Shown: positions 24,480 through 33,129 of the stretch, piece by piece | Numbering within the stretch: the stretch's first letter is position 1 | How the letters are laid out: each line of letters starts with the position of its first letter | Assembly (NCBI GenBank): GCA_036265325.1 | Contig: DATAPH010000046.1 | Span: forward strand, 1 to 64,000 | DNA: 64,000 nt | From: AC-51 sp036265325 | GTDB lineage: Bacteria; Actinomycetota; UBA4738; HRBIN12 | Direction of reading: 5' to 3' | Program-made: the position numbers and the translations under genes | The notes under the pieces: generated by a model | Seen by the model: the letters and a program-made list of their open reading frames with translations, nothing else | Databases searched by the model: none | What the model was told of the DNA's origin: nothing

Positions 24480-25582
24480 CGGAGACGCGCTTCCGTCCGA
24501 CCACCGTTGAGGTCGATCTCGAGGCGGTTCGAGAAAACGCCGCGGCGCTGAAGCCCGACGACGCGGAGCTGATGGCCGTCGTCAAGGCGAACGCCTACGG
24601 GCACGGCGCCGTGCCCGTCGCCCGCGCGTCGCTCGAAGGCGGCGCGACGTGGTGCGGCGTGGCGCTGGTCGAAGAAGGCCTGGAGCTCCGCACGGCCGGG
24701 GTCGAGGCGCCGATCCTGGTCCTGTCGGAGTTCCCGCCGGGCGCGGAGGCGGTGGCGCTCGCGCACCGACTCACGCCGAGCATCTATTCGAACGATGGTC
24801 TTGCGCGACTCGCGGCAGCCGGGCACGGCGCGTTGGGTGTCCACGTGAAGGTCGACACCGGCATGCACCGTGTCGGTGTGTGGCCGCCGGAAGATCTGGT
24901 TGCGTTCCTCGAGGAGGTCACCCGCGCCGGCCTCCAGATCGAGGGTATCTGGACACATCTCGCGAAGAGCGAGGACGACGTCGAGGTCACGGAGCGCCAA
25001 CTGGCCACCTACAACGCGGCACTCGACGCATCCAAGGCCGCCGGCTTCGAGCCGGGCCTCCGGCACGCAGCGAACAGCGGCGGACTGTTGCGCCACCCGG
25101 AGTCGCACTATGACCTGGTGCGGCCTGGGATCGCGTTGTACGGGATCGGCCCGGCCGCGGATGAGGGACAAGGGCTCAAGCCCGCCCTGACCTGGCGCTC
25201 CACCGTCGCGTTCGCTCGCCCGCTCGCCGCAGGCGAGCGGGTGAGCTATGGCCTCGGCTACGAGCTTGACCGGGACGCCGTGGTGGCGACCGTACCCGTC
25301 GGCTACGCCGACGGGTACCCCCGCGCAGCCTCGAGCCGCGCCGCCGTCTTGATCCGTGGCCGCCGGTGCAGGGTCGCGGGGAGCGTCACGATGGACCAGC
25401 TGATCGTCGACTGCGGCGACCTGCCAGTCACGGCCGGAGACGAGGTCGTGCTCCTCGGTCGCCAGGGCGGCGACGAGATCACGGCCTGGGAGTTCGCGAC
25501 CAACGCCGACACGATCGCCTACGAGATCGTCACGCGGATCGGTGAGCGCGTGCCTCGCACGTACGTCGGAGCCACGGCATGA
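24476..25582 (+). CDS. alr: Alanine racemase
   Basis: A 368-residue PLP enzyme supplying D-alanine for peptidoglycan. Lys37 in VVKANAYGHG binds PLP. The second-base tyrosine lies in ERVSYGLGYE, and the C-terminal domain has VPVGYADGYPR and GSVTMDQLIVD. It starts at ATG 24476 (ATGA overlap with nnr) and overlaps the glycosylase start in the same way. Confidence 0.96.
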   Translation: MTETRFRPTTVEVDLEAVRENAAALKPDDAELMAVVKANAYGHGAVPVARASLEGGATWCGVALVEEGLELRTAGVEAPILVLSEFPPGAEAVALAHRLTPSIYSNDGLARLAAAGHGALGVHVKVDTGMHRVGVWPPEDLVAFLEEVTRAGLQIEGIWTHLAKSEDDVEVTERQLATYNAALDASKAAGFEPGLRHAANSGGLLRHPESHYDLVRPGIALYGIGPAADEGQGLKPALTWRSTVAFARPLAAGERVSYGLGYELDRDAVVATVPVGYADGYPRAASSRAAVLIRGRRCRVAGSVTMDQLIVDCGDLPVTAGDEVVLLGRQGGDEITAWEFATNADTIAYEIVTRIGERVPRTYVGATA

Positions 25583-26244
25583 CGCGCACGCTCGTCGATG
25601 CCGCCCGGGAAGCTTCGACGTGCACCAAGTGTCGACTCGCGACGACGCGCACCCAGGTCGTCTTCGGCGTCGGCAACCCCGACGCCGACCTGCTGTTCAT
25701 CGGCGAGGCCCCGGGGCAGAACGAGGACAAGCAGGGTGAGCCGTTCGTCGGGGCCGCCGGCCAGCTGCTCACACGCATGCTCGGCGAGATCGGCCTCAGG
25801 CGCGAGCAGGTCTACATCGCGAACATCCTCAAGTGCCGGCCGCCGGGCAACCGCGATCCGCAGGAGGACGAGATCGAGGCGTGCACGCCGTGGCTCATCG
25901 AGCAGATGTCGCTGATCCAGCCGAACGTCATCGTGACGCTCGGCAACTTCGCGACAAAGTTCGTCTTGCAAACCCAGACGGGTATCACGCGGATGCGGGG
26001 GTCGGTCTACCCGTGGCACGGCCGAAAGGTCATCCCGACGTTCCACCCGGCAGCGGTGCTTCGCGGCGGCGGCGAGAAGGGCCGGCAGTTCGCCGAGCTG
26101 CAAGAAGACTTCGCCTTGATCGAACGAACGCTGCGCGAGCCGGAACCGCCGCCATCACCGCCGCCCGTCACCTCGCTCGTCGAGCTTGAGCGAGCAAGTG
26201 CCGAGCCTGCGACCGTCCCCGACGATCAGTTGGAGTTGTTCTGA
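25579..26244 (+). CDS. Family 4 uracil-DNA glycosylase with iron-sulfur cluster
   Basis: A 221-residue enzyme that removes uracil from DNA. Cys15, Cys18, Cys86 and Cys102 form the 4Fe-4S site typical of family 4. The uracil-binding motif is GEAPGQNEDKQGEPFVG (42-58) and the second active-site block is FHPAAVLRGGG. A proline-rich C-terminal tail (about 190-221) is less conserved. The four-base overlap CTGA with the next gene suggests translational coupling. Confidence 0.92.
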   Translation: MTRTLVDAAREASTCTKCRLATTRTQVVFGVGNPDADLLFIGEAPGQNEDKQGEPFVGAAGQLLTRMLGEIGLRREQVYIANILKCRPPGNRDPQEDEIEACTPWLIEQMSLIQPNVIVTLGNFATKFVLQTQTGITRMRGSVYPWHGRKVIPTFHPAAVLRGGGEKGRQFAELQEDFALIERTLREPEPPPSPPPVTSLVELERASAEPATVPDDQLELF

Positions 26245-26744
26245 CGGCATCGTCCGTCATCCTCGAGGCAACGGCCGCCGACGACACGCGGGCGATCGGA
26301 GCCGCGCTTGCGCCGCTCCTGCGGGCGCGCGACGTCGTCGTGCTCACCGGTGAGCTCGGGGCCGGCAAGACGACCTTCGTCCAGGGAGTTGCCAAGGGAC
26401 TCGGCGCGACCGAGCACGTCGCCTCGCCAACGTTCACGCTCGTGCGCGAATACGTGTCCGGGCGCGTCCCGCTCGCGCACGTCGACCTCTACCGGCTCGA
26501 TCGCGAGCAGGACGTGATCGACCTCGCGCTCGACGAGCTCGAGGACGGCGAGCGCGTGCTCATCGTCGAGTGGGGAGACCCCGTCGCGGAGCTCCTGGCC
26601 GAGGACCGCCTGCGGATCGAGTTCGTCGGCGTCGACCCGACCGGAGGCGATGAAACCCGGCGCATCACGTTCCAAACGAGCGGCAGCACCTGGGCCGACC
26701 GGCGCGACGAGCTCGCGGCCGTGCTCGAGCGGTGGTCCCGATGA
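26241..26744 (+). CDS. tsaE: tRNA t6A biosynthesis ATPase TsaE (CTG start)
   Basis: A TsaE of about 167 residues, the ATPase that works with TsaB and TsaD in making N6-threonylcarbamoyl-adenosine in tRNA. Walker A is GELGAGKTT (37-45); the HVDLYRLDREQDVIDL block follows. Between the upstream stop at 26187 and Val34 there is no ATG, GTG or TTG in frame, yet family homology (DDTRAIGAALAPLLRARD) begins earlier. CTG 26241 fits: GGAG lies five bases upstream and the CTGA overlap copies the ATGA pattern of its neighbours. GTG 26340 would remove the strand before Walker A. Confidence 0.88.
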   Translation: MTASSVILEATAADDTRAIGAALAPLLRARDVVVLTGELGAGKTTFVQGVAKGLGATEHVASPTFTLVREYVSGRVPLAHVDLYRLDREQDVIDLALDELEDGERVLIVEWGDPVAELLAEDRLRIEFVGVDPTGGDETRRITFQTSGSTWADRRDELAAVLERWSR

Positions 26745-27448
26745 TCGTCGTCGGCATCGACACCGCGACGCCACAGGTCTCGGTCGCCATCGGGACCGAG
26801 ACCGCGATCCTCGGCCGCATCCAGATCGCCGGCAAGGCGCGTCAGGAAAGCGTCACGCCGGCGCTCGAGCAGCTGCTCGCCTGGACCGGCACCGACCTCG
26901 AGCACGTCGGCGGGTTCGCCGTCGGCATCGGGCCCGGGCTCTTCACCGGCCTGCGCGTCGGCGTCGAGACCGCGAAGACGCTCGCGCAGGTCACCGGTGC
27001 GCCGCTGATCGGGCTCGCGAGCATCGACGCCATCGCCTATGCGGTCCGGCACACCGATCGGACCATCGCGGCCGTGATCGACGGGCGCCGTAAGGAGGTC
27101 TTCGCGGCGCTGTACCGGCCGGTCCCCGGCGGGGTCCTCCGCCTCAGCGAGCCTGCGGTGCAGCGCCCTGAGGCGCTCGCGGCAGAGCTCGAGGCCCTCC
27201 CCGGAGAGGTGTTGGCCGTGGGCGATGGTGCCATCCTGTATCGGGACGTGCTCCGATCGGTGGGGGCTCGGGTCGAGTTCGCCTCGCCCGCGGCCGCGCA
27301 CCCCGACGCGGCCTCGCTCGTCGAACTGGCGGTCCCGAGGTTCCTCCGAGAGGAACATGACCAGGTGTTCGACGTCGTGCCGATGTATCTAAGGAAGTCA
27401 GATGCTGAGATCGCGTGGGACGACCGAGGCCGGGGCAGCCAGCCTTGA
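26741..27448 (+). CDS. tsaB: tRNA t6A biosynthesis protein TsaB
   Basis: A 235-residue inactive TsaD-like partner that dimerises with TsaD. It has the ASKHA start VVGIDTATPQVSVAIG and GIGPGLFTGLRVGVETAKTL. The ATG at 26741 overlaps the tsaE stop (ATGA). The 3' end overlaps rimI by 47 bases if rimI begins at 27402. Confidence 0.93.
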   Translation: MIVVGIDTATPQVSVAIGTETAILGRIQIAGKARQESVTPALEQLLAWTGTDLEHVGGFAVGIGPGLFTGLRVGVETAKTLAQVTGAPLIGLASIDAIAYAVRHTDRTIAAVIDGRRKEVFAALYRPVPGGVLRLSEPAVQRPEALAAELEALPGEVLAVGDGAILYRDVLRSVGARVEFASPAAAHPDAASLVELAVPRFLREEHDQVFDVVPMYLRKSDAEIAWDDRGRGSQP

Positions 27449-27965
27449 GGTGACGAAGATGCGCCGGCGCCACCTCCGTGGCGTCATGGCGATCGAGCGC
27501 CAGGCCTACGCGCGCCCATGGACGCCCAACCTGTTCGTCGCCGAGATGTCCGAGCCGAACAATCGGAACTACCTCGTGGCGCGGATCGACAAAGACGTGG
27601 TCGGGTACGCCGGCCTGATCTGCTACGGCGACGAGGCGCACATCACGAACATCGCGGTCGATCCGATGCTGCAGGGCCACGGGATCGCCCACCGGATGCT
27701 CGCCGAGGAGATCGTCGCCGCACAGGACATGGGCGCGACCGCCGTATCGCTGGAGGTGCGCGTGACCAACTGGCGCGCGCAGCGCGTCTACGCCCGCTTC
27801 GGGTTCCACCCGGTGGGGATCCGGCGCAACTACTACGCGGAGCTGCACGAGGACGCCCTGATCATGTGGACCGACGACGTCCGGGATCGCGCCTACCGCC
27901 GGCGCCTCAACGCGATCGTCCAGAAGCTCCCTGAGGGCATCCGCCCGCAAGCGGGCACGTTGTGA
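27402..27965 (+). CDS. rimI: Ribosomal-protein-alanine N-acetyltransferase RimI type
   Basis: A 187-residue GNAT enzyme; the family acetylates the N-terminal alanine of ribosomal protein S18. Key blocks are AIERQAYARPWTPNLF, ITNIAVDPMLQGHGIAHRML (acetyl-CoA loop) and VRVTNWRAQRVYARFGF. ATG 27402 is chosen because AAGGA lies six bases upstream, although it sits 47 bases inside tsaB. GTG 27450 right after the tsaB stop is an alternative, giving a start nearer the domain. Confidence 0.9.
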   Translation: MLRSRGTTEAGAASLEVTKMRRRHLRGVMAIERQAYARPWTPNLFVAEMSEPNNRNYLVARIDKDVVGYAGLICYGDEAHITNIAVDPMLQGHGIAHRMLAEEIVAAQDMGATAVSLEVRVTNWRAQRVYARFGFHPVGIRRNYYAELHEDALIMWTDDVRDRAYRRRLNAIVQKLPEGIRPQAGTL

Positions 27966-28969
27966 TCACGCTCGGCATCGAGACCTCCTGCGACGAGACC
28001 GCGGTCGCGATCGTCGAGGACGGCTTCACGGTTCGGACCAACCTGATCGCGCGGCAGGAGCACCTGCACGAGCGATTCGGCGGCGTCGTCCCCGAGGTCG
28101 CGGCGCGTGCCCACGTCGAGGCGCTCAACCCGCTGTTGGCGCAAGCGCTCGACGAGACCGGCCTCGACCACCGCGACCTCGACGGCATCGCGGTCACCGT
28201 CGGTCCCGGACTGGTCGGCGCCCTGCTGGTCGGGATGGCCGCGGCCAAGGCGGTCAGCCTCGCGACCAACACGCCGCTGATCGGCGTGAACCACCTCGAG
28301 GCCCACTACTGGGCAAACTTCCTGGAGCACGGGAAGCCCGAACCGCCGTATGTGGCGCTGATCGTGAGCGGCGGCCACACGATGCTCGTCCACGTGCCGG
28401 AGCTGTTCCGCCACGAGGTGCTCGGCCAGACCCTGGACGACGCCGCGGGAGAAGCCTTCGACAAGGTGGCCCGGATGCTCGGCCTCGGCTTCCCCGGCGG
28501 GCCGGCGCTCGACGCGGCCGCGCGCACCGGCGACCCGAACGCGATCCGGTTCCCGAGGGCGATGGAGGACTCCGGCGACCTCGACTTCTCGATGAGTGGG
28601 TTGAAGACGGCGGTCCTGCGGTACGTCAAGGCGGAACGCGCGGCCGGGCGCGACATCGACGTGCCCGACCTCGCGGCGAGCTTCCAGGAGGCGATCGTTG
28701 ACGTGCAGGTGACCAAGACCATCGAGGCGGCGCGGCGCACCGGCGTCGAGCGCGTGCTGATGGGCGGCGGCGTGGTCGCGAACACGCGCCTACGGGAGCG
28801 CCTCACCAGCGATGGCTCCCACGCGGGACTCGAGGTGCTCGTCCCACCGCTCGCCCTCTGCACCGACAACGCCGCGATGGTCGCGTGCCTGGGGGCCGCG
28901 CGCCTGGAACGAGGCGACCGGTCTGGGTTGGACATCGCCGCTGACCCCAACCTACCCTTGGCGCCGTGA
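27962..28969 (+). CDS. tsaD: tRNA N6-adenosine threonylcarbamoyltransferase
   Basis: A 335-residue catalytic subunit of t6A synthesis. The metal ligands are His111 and His115 (NHLEAH) and Asp302 (CTDNAAM). Nucleotide-binding motifs are GIETSCDETAVA and VSGGHT. The start GTG 27962 overlaps the rimI stop (GTGA). TsaC/Sua5, needed for the first step, is not in the window. Confidence 0.96.
   Translation: MITLGIETSCDETAVAIVEDGFTVRTNLIARQEHLHERFGGVVPEVAARAHVEALNPLLAQALDETGLDHRDLDGIAVTVGPGLVGALLVGMAAAKAVSLATNTPLIGVNHLEAHYWANFLEHGKPEPPYVALIVSGGHTMLVHVPELFRHEVLGQTLDDAAGEAFDKVARMLGLGFPGGPALDAAARTGDPNAIRFPRAMEDSGDLDFSMSGLKTAVLRYVKAERAAGRDIDVPDLAASFQEAIVDVQVTKTIEAARRTGVERVLMGGGVVANTRLRERLTSDGSHAGLEVLVPPLALCTDNAAMVACLGAARLERGDRSGLDIAADPNLPLAP
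28953..28958 (+). promoter_or_regulatory. Internal -10 box for the epimerase gene, leaderless type
   Basis: TACCCT inside the end of tsaD ends 7 bases before the GTG at 28966. It could give an independent leaderless transcript of the last two genes of the run. Confidence 0.4.
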
Positions 28970-29910
28970 CCACGATCCTGGTGACCGGGGGCGCCGGGTT
29001 CATCGGCTCGAACCTGGCCGATCGCCTCCTGGCCGAAGACCATCGCGTGATCGCGGTCGACGATCTGTCCACCGGCCGCATCGCGAACCTCAGCGACGCG
29101 CGCGCGTACGGCAAGGCCTACACCTTCTTCAACATGGACATCCGCGCGAGCGGACTGCTGTCGCTGTTCGAGCGGCACCGCCCGGAGGTCGTCTATCACC
29201 TTGCCGCGCAGGCCGGTGTGCGGCCCTCGCTCGAGGATCCGGTCCACGACGCAAGCGTCAACGTGATGGGGGCGCTGAACGTCCTGGAGTGCGCGATCAA
29301 GGTTGAGGCCCGAAAGGTGGTCTACGCCGCGAGCGGCGGCACCATCTACGGCGAGCCGAAGCGACTGCCGGTCAAAGAGTCGATGGCGCAAGGGTCGCGG
29401 CCGCTGAGTCCCTACGGCATCTCGAAGAAGACCGTGCTCGACTACCTCAGCTTCTACCAGCGCTATCGCGGGCTCGATTTCACGGCCTGCGCGCTGGCGA
29501 ACGTCTACGGCCCACGCCAGGACCCCTTCGGCGAGGCGGGGGTGATCACGGTCTTCGCGTCGTCGATGCTCGCCGGCGATGCGCCGACGATCTACGGCGA
29601 CGGCAACCAGACGCGCGACTTCGTGTTCATCGACGACGTCGTGCACGCGTTCGTGCAGGCGATGGATCGCGGGTCGGGCAAGATGGCGAACATCGGCACC
29701 GGTCTGGAGACCAGCGTGAACGGGTTGTACGGCCTGCTGGCGCAGATCATCGGGTTCACGGAAGAAGCCGCGCACGGCCCGCTGCCGCCGGGCGAGCTCC
29801 GACGCAGCGCCCTGGACATCTCCGCCGCGGCCAAAGCCCTGGCGTGGAAGCCCTGGACACATCTGGAAGACGGGCTCGCCGAGACCGTCGCGTACCTGAA
29901 GGGGATCTGA
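28966..29910 (+). CDS. NAD-dependent nucleotide-sugar epimerase/dehydratase
   Basis: A 314-residue extended short-chain dehydrogenase of GalE type. The Rossmann motif is TGGAGFIGSN (7-16). The catalytic set is Ser123, Tyr150 and Lys154 (SPYGISKK), and sugar-site blocks are LANVYGPRQDP and GDGNQTRDFVFIDDV. The likely substrate is a UDP-hexose or -hexuronate; the exact one cannot be read. It overlaps the tsaD stop (GTGA) and the next start (TGATG). It may feed the polysaccharide locus downstream. Confidence 0.9.
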   Translation: MTTILVTGGAGFIGSNLADRLLAEDHRVIAVDDLSTGRIANLSDARAYGKAYTFFNMDIRASGLLSLFERHRPEVVYHLAAQAGVRPSLEDPVHDASVNVMGALNVLECAIKVEARKVVYAASGGTIYGEPKRLPVKESMAQGSRPLSPYGISKKTVLDYLSFYQRYRGLDFTACALANVYGPRQDPFGEAGVITVFASSMLAGDAPTIYGDGNQTRDFVFIDDVVHAFVQAMDRGSGKMANIGTGLETSVNGLYGLLAQIIGFTEEAAHGPLPPGELRRSALDISAAAKALAWKPWTHLEDGLAETVAYLKGI

Positions 29911-31322
29911 TGTCCGACGCTCGTGCGGACGCGGTCAAGGACGTCGCCGGCAAGCTCACCGAGCGCGTCGCCGCCTTCGTCAAGAAGGAGCGTCTGCCGG
30001 GAGCCGCGGCGGGGATCGTCGTCGACGACACGCTCGCCTGGTCCACCGGCTATGGCTATGCCGACGTCGAGACCCGCCGCCCGCACGACGCCCAGACGCT
30101 GTTCCGCATCGCCTCGATCACCAAGACGTTCACCGCGACCGCGATCATGCAGCTGCGCGACGAGGGCATGCTGCACCTCGACGATCCGGCGGTCGCGTTC
30201 CTGCCCGAGCTTCGCGACGCGACGAGCGCGTTCGGGATGATCGAGACGGTCACCCTCCGCCGGATGCTGTCGCACGAATCCGGGCTGATGGGTGACCCGC
30301 CAGGGGCGCGGTGGTTCCACGACGTGTACGAGGCGGAGCCCGCCGCGAACCTGGCCAAAGGCGCACAGATCGCCACGATGATCCCGCCGAACATCCAACA
30401 GAAGTACTCCAACCTAGCGTTCCAGCTCCTCGGCGAGATCGTCGCCCGCCTCGATGGCCGCCCGTATCCCGACGCGATCCAAGCCCGGATCTTGGACCCG
30501 CTCGGCATGACATCCAGCGGCTTCCACCCGTTGGCCCCTGAGCTGTTTGCCCGCCGGGCGGTGGGATATCGCCCCCGATGGCTGTCCGACGCGTTCGAGC
30601 CGTTCAGCGCGACGCTCACCGAGTTCCCGCTCGCCGAGGGCGGACTCCAATCCTGTGTCGACGACGTCGCGCGGTGGCTCTCGGCCCAATTCCCGATGGA
30701 GAAGGCCGCCGAGGGGCACCGCACCGTTCTGGCCGACGCCACGCTTCGGGAGATGCAGCGCCCTCGGTACCTGGAGGGCGAGAAGTGGGAGGAGGCGTGG
30801 GCGATCGGCTGGTACGCCGTCCGCAAGGGTGAGACCGTCTGGATCCAGCACTCCGGTGGCCTCCCGGGGTTCATCACGAACGCCTGTTTCCGCGCGAAGG
30901 AGCGGGTCGGGGCGATCGCGTTCCTGAACGGCGTCGCCAACGCGTCAGACCTCGCGATGGAGCTGGGGGCGGTCGCCCTGGAGGCGGTGCGGGGTGCCGT
31001 CGAGCCCTTCGATGTGCCGGACCCGATGCCGGAGGCCTACGGAGGCCTGCTCGGGATCTACGGGGAGCCCGTGGAGGCCGCCCTGATGCGCCTGGAATGG
31101 CGGGACGGGAAGCTCGTGCTCCGCGATCCCGATGAGCCCGACGAGACGCTGACACTGCTCCCGACCGACGACCCGCTGCGCTTCACGGTCGACTGGTTCG
31201 CCCGTGAATCGGGCGAGCCCGTTGCGTTCCACACGGGCGACGACGGCCGCGTGACCGGGGTCACGATCGGGCCCTACTCGCTGCAACGGTTCGAGCCGAT
31301 CGGCGAACCGGCCGTCCCGTAA
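29910..31322 (+). CDS. Beta-lactamase-fold serine hydrolase (class C / penicillin-binding type)
   Basis: A 470-residue enzyme with no signal peptide. The catalytic motifs are Ser69-x-x-Lys72 (SITK), Tyr166-x-Asn168 (YSN) and HSG near residue 314. A C-terminal extra domain (about 375-470) resembles the DUF3471 add-on of D-aminopeptidase or esterase members. The lack of an export signal argues against a resistance lactamase and for a cytoplasmic esterase or peptidase. It is coupled by TGATG to the epimerase gene. Confidence 0.87.
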   Translation: MSDARADAVKDVAGKLTERVAAFVKKERLPGAAAGIVVDDTLAWSTGYGYADVETRRPHDAQTLFRIASITKTFTATAIMQLRDEGMLHLDDPAVAFLPELRDATSAFGMIETVTLRRMLSHESGLMGDPPGARWFHDVYEAEPAANLAKGAQIATMIPPNIQQKYSNLAFQLLGEIVARLDGRPYPDAIQARILDPLGMTSSGFHPLAPELFARRAVGYRPRWLSDAFEPFSATLTEFPLAEGGLQSCVDDVARWLSAQFPMEKAAEGHRTVLADATLREMQRPRYLEGEKWEEAWAIGWYAVRKGETVWIQHSGGLPGFITNACFRAKERVGAIAFLNGVANASDLAMELGAVALEAVRGAVEPFDVPDPMPEAYGGLLGIYGEPVEAALMRLEWRDGKLVLRDPDEPDETLTLLPTDDPLRFTVDWFARESGEPVAFHTGDDGRVTGVTIGPYSLQRFEPIGEPAVP

Positions 31323-31351
31323 GGCCCCAAACAGGACCGACCTTCGGCCCG

Positions 31352-31381
31352 TTGACCATTTCGACCGGGTCACGGTACCGT
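31352..31381 (+). promoter_or_regulatory. Candidate promoter of the comA-comB operon
   Basis: TTGACC (31352-31357) and TACCGT (31376-31381), 18 bases apart. The remaining 200-base leader before comA contains the hairpin GGCGTGAG-CGATC-CTCACGCC (31457-31477). I recognise no known riboswitch. Confidence 0.4.
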
Positions 31382-31583
31382 TCCTGCTGTAGGGAATCGT
31401 TGGGCGAGAGGGAAGACGGAGAGGGAACCGCGTACTCCCGTCCTAGCCCTGCACGAGGCGTGAGCGATCCTCACGCCGGGTACATGCATTATCGCGGGTG
31501 TGGTCCGATCCGGAGGTCGGGCCCTCGTTCCCGGCCAAGCCCGGTCCGCCGCCCCGTATGGCAGTTATGAGAGAGGAGACGTG

Positions 31584-32420
31584 ATGGAGGTCCCCCGCCT
31601 CGATTCGCCCACCGAGCGCTTCCTGGTTGCGCTGGGCGTTCCTCAGCTACCACCACGAACTGAGCCCTTCGACCCTGGGTATGACCCTGCGACGTTCGCG
31701 GCGCACTGGGAGCAAAGCGCCCATCTGATCGAGATCTGCAAGTTGTCGATGGCGACTTGGATGGTGGCCGCGGCGGAGGCCACGGAGAAGAAGATCGAGG
31801 CTGCGCACGCCCAGAAGGTCCCGTGCGTGACCGGGGGCGGGCCGTTCGAGATCGCCCAAGCCAACGGCGTGCTGGACCCATACCTGGAGCTGTGCGCCGA
31901 CATGGGCTTCGATCGGATCGAGGCGGGCCGCGGGTTCACAGATCACGACCTCCAGGCCGACGACGTCGTCGGTCGGGCGAAGCGGCTAGGCATGGACGTG
32001 CAGTTCGAACTCGGCAGCAAGCACGGCGGCGCCTTCAGCCAGGACGTCGCCTCCTCGTTGGTCGACGAAGGCTCGAGATGGCTCGACGCCGGGGCCGTCC
32101 AGCTCGTCATCGAGGCGCGGGAAAGCGCCCAGGGCGTCGGATTGTTCGATTCGAACGGGACCCTCGACTCCGGGCTGGCCGAACGCTTCGTCGACGCCTT
32201 CGGTTTCGACCGAGTGATCTTCGAGGCGCCGACCAAGCCCAGCCAGTTCGCGTTGCTCGACCAGTTCGGACCAGACGTGCACCTGTGCAACGTCCGACTC
32301 GAGGAGCTCTTGCGGGTCGAGATCTACCGGCGAGGGCTGCACTCAGACGCGTTCGCCAACCCGATCCTGCGACCGGAGCGCCGTGGCGACGACCGAACGG
32401 CCAGCGTCGGAGATCGATGA
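31584..32420 (+). CDS. comA: Phosphosulfolactate synthase (ComA family)
   Basis: A 278-residue TIM-barrel enzyme; the family adds sulfite to phosphoenolpyruvate to give (R)-2-phospho-3-sulfolactate. Family blocks are HLIEICKLSMATWMV, RIEAGRGFTD, QFELGSKHGG and VIFEAPTKPSQFALL. The family is known from methanogen coenzyme M synthesis and from sulfolactate formation in Bacillus spores. The start is ATG 31584 after GAGAGGAG. It overlaps comB by ATGA and heads a three-gene operon. Confidence 0.88.
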   Translation: MEVPRLDSPTERFLVALGVPQLPPRTEPFDPGYDPATFAAHWEQSAHLIEICKLSMATWMVAAAEATEKKIEAAHAQKVPCVTGGGPFEIAQANGVLDPYLELCADMGFDRIEAGRGFTDHDLQADDVVGRAKRLGMDVQFELGSKHGGAFSQDVASSLVDEGSRWLDAGAVQLVIEARESAQGVGLFDSNGTLDSGLAERFVDAFGFDRVIFEAPTKPSQFALLDQFGPDVHLCNVRLEELLRVEIYRRGLHSDAFANPILRPERRGDDRTASVGDR

Positions 32421-33124
32421 GCGGCCCTCGCGTCACGATCCGCCATATCGCCGACGACACGCCGCTTCCGGCCGCAGACGCGTACGTGGTTGTCGATGTG
32501 ATCCGCGCGTCGACGACCGCCGTCACCGCGGGGCTGCAGGGCCGCGACTGCTATCTCGTTCGGTCCGTCGAGGAGGCTCGTCTGGTTGCCGCGACGCTGT
32601 CCGCGCCGTTGCTCGCGGGCGAGGTGCACGGCGACCAGCCCGCCGACTTCGACCTCCAGAACAGCCCCACGGAGCTATCGGCGAGGTCTGATGTTGACCG
32701 TCCGGTCATCCTGTTGACCTCGTCGGGGTCGCCCACGATGTGTCGTGCCGGCGAAAGAGCTCCGACGTGGATCGGGAGTCTCCGCAACGTTGGTCCGACG
32801 GCTGATGCGCTTCGTGAGGTCGACGAGGTGGCGATCTTGGCTGCCTCGCCGGATGAGCTCCGGATCGAGGATGCGATCTGCGCAGCGCGACTCGCCCTCG
32901 CATTCGGTCTCGATGGCGCCGATGACGAGACGCTGCGTGTGGTACATGCCTACGGGGAACGTGACCTCGATCAGATCCGGACCGGAACGAGCGCCGGCTA
33001 TCTGCGCCGGTCGGGGCAGATGGCCGACCTCGAGTTCATCCTTCGCCACGTCGACGACGTCGACCTGCCCTGTTCGGTCGTGGACGGTCGCGTCGCGATG
33101 ATGGTTTCCGACGTGCGAAGCTGA
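32417..33124 (+). CDS. comB: 2-phosphosulfolactate phosphatase (ComB family)
   Basis: A 235-residue Mg-dependent phosphatase converting phosphosulfolactate to sulfolactate. Blocks typical of the family are VVVDVIRASTTAVTAGLQG, AGEVHGDQPADFDLQNSPTE and SSGSPTMCRA. It is coupled to comA by ATGA. The next gene follows after 5 bases. No sulfolactate dehydrogenase (ComC) or sulfopyruvate decarboxylase (ComDE) is nearby. Confidence 0.88.
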   Translation: MSGPRVTIRHIADDTPLPAADAYVVVDVIRASTTAVTAGLQGRDCYLVRSVEEARLVAATLSAPLLAGEVHGDQPADFDLQNSPTELSARSDVDRPVILLTSSGSPTMCRAGERAPTWIGSLRNVGPTADALREVDEVAILAASPDELRIEDAICAARLALAFGLDGADDETLRVVHAYGERDLDQIRTGTSAGYLRRSGQMADLEFILRHVDDVDLPCSVVDGRVAMMVSDVRS

Positions 33125-33129
33125 GCGGC

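Noticed and set aside
29910..31322. Beta-lactamase resistance gene
   Set aside because: Catalytic motifs fit the fold, but there is no export signal and the C-terminal domain and operon context fit a cytoplasmic hydrolase.
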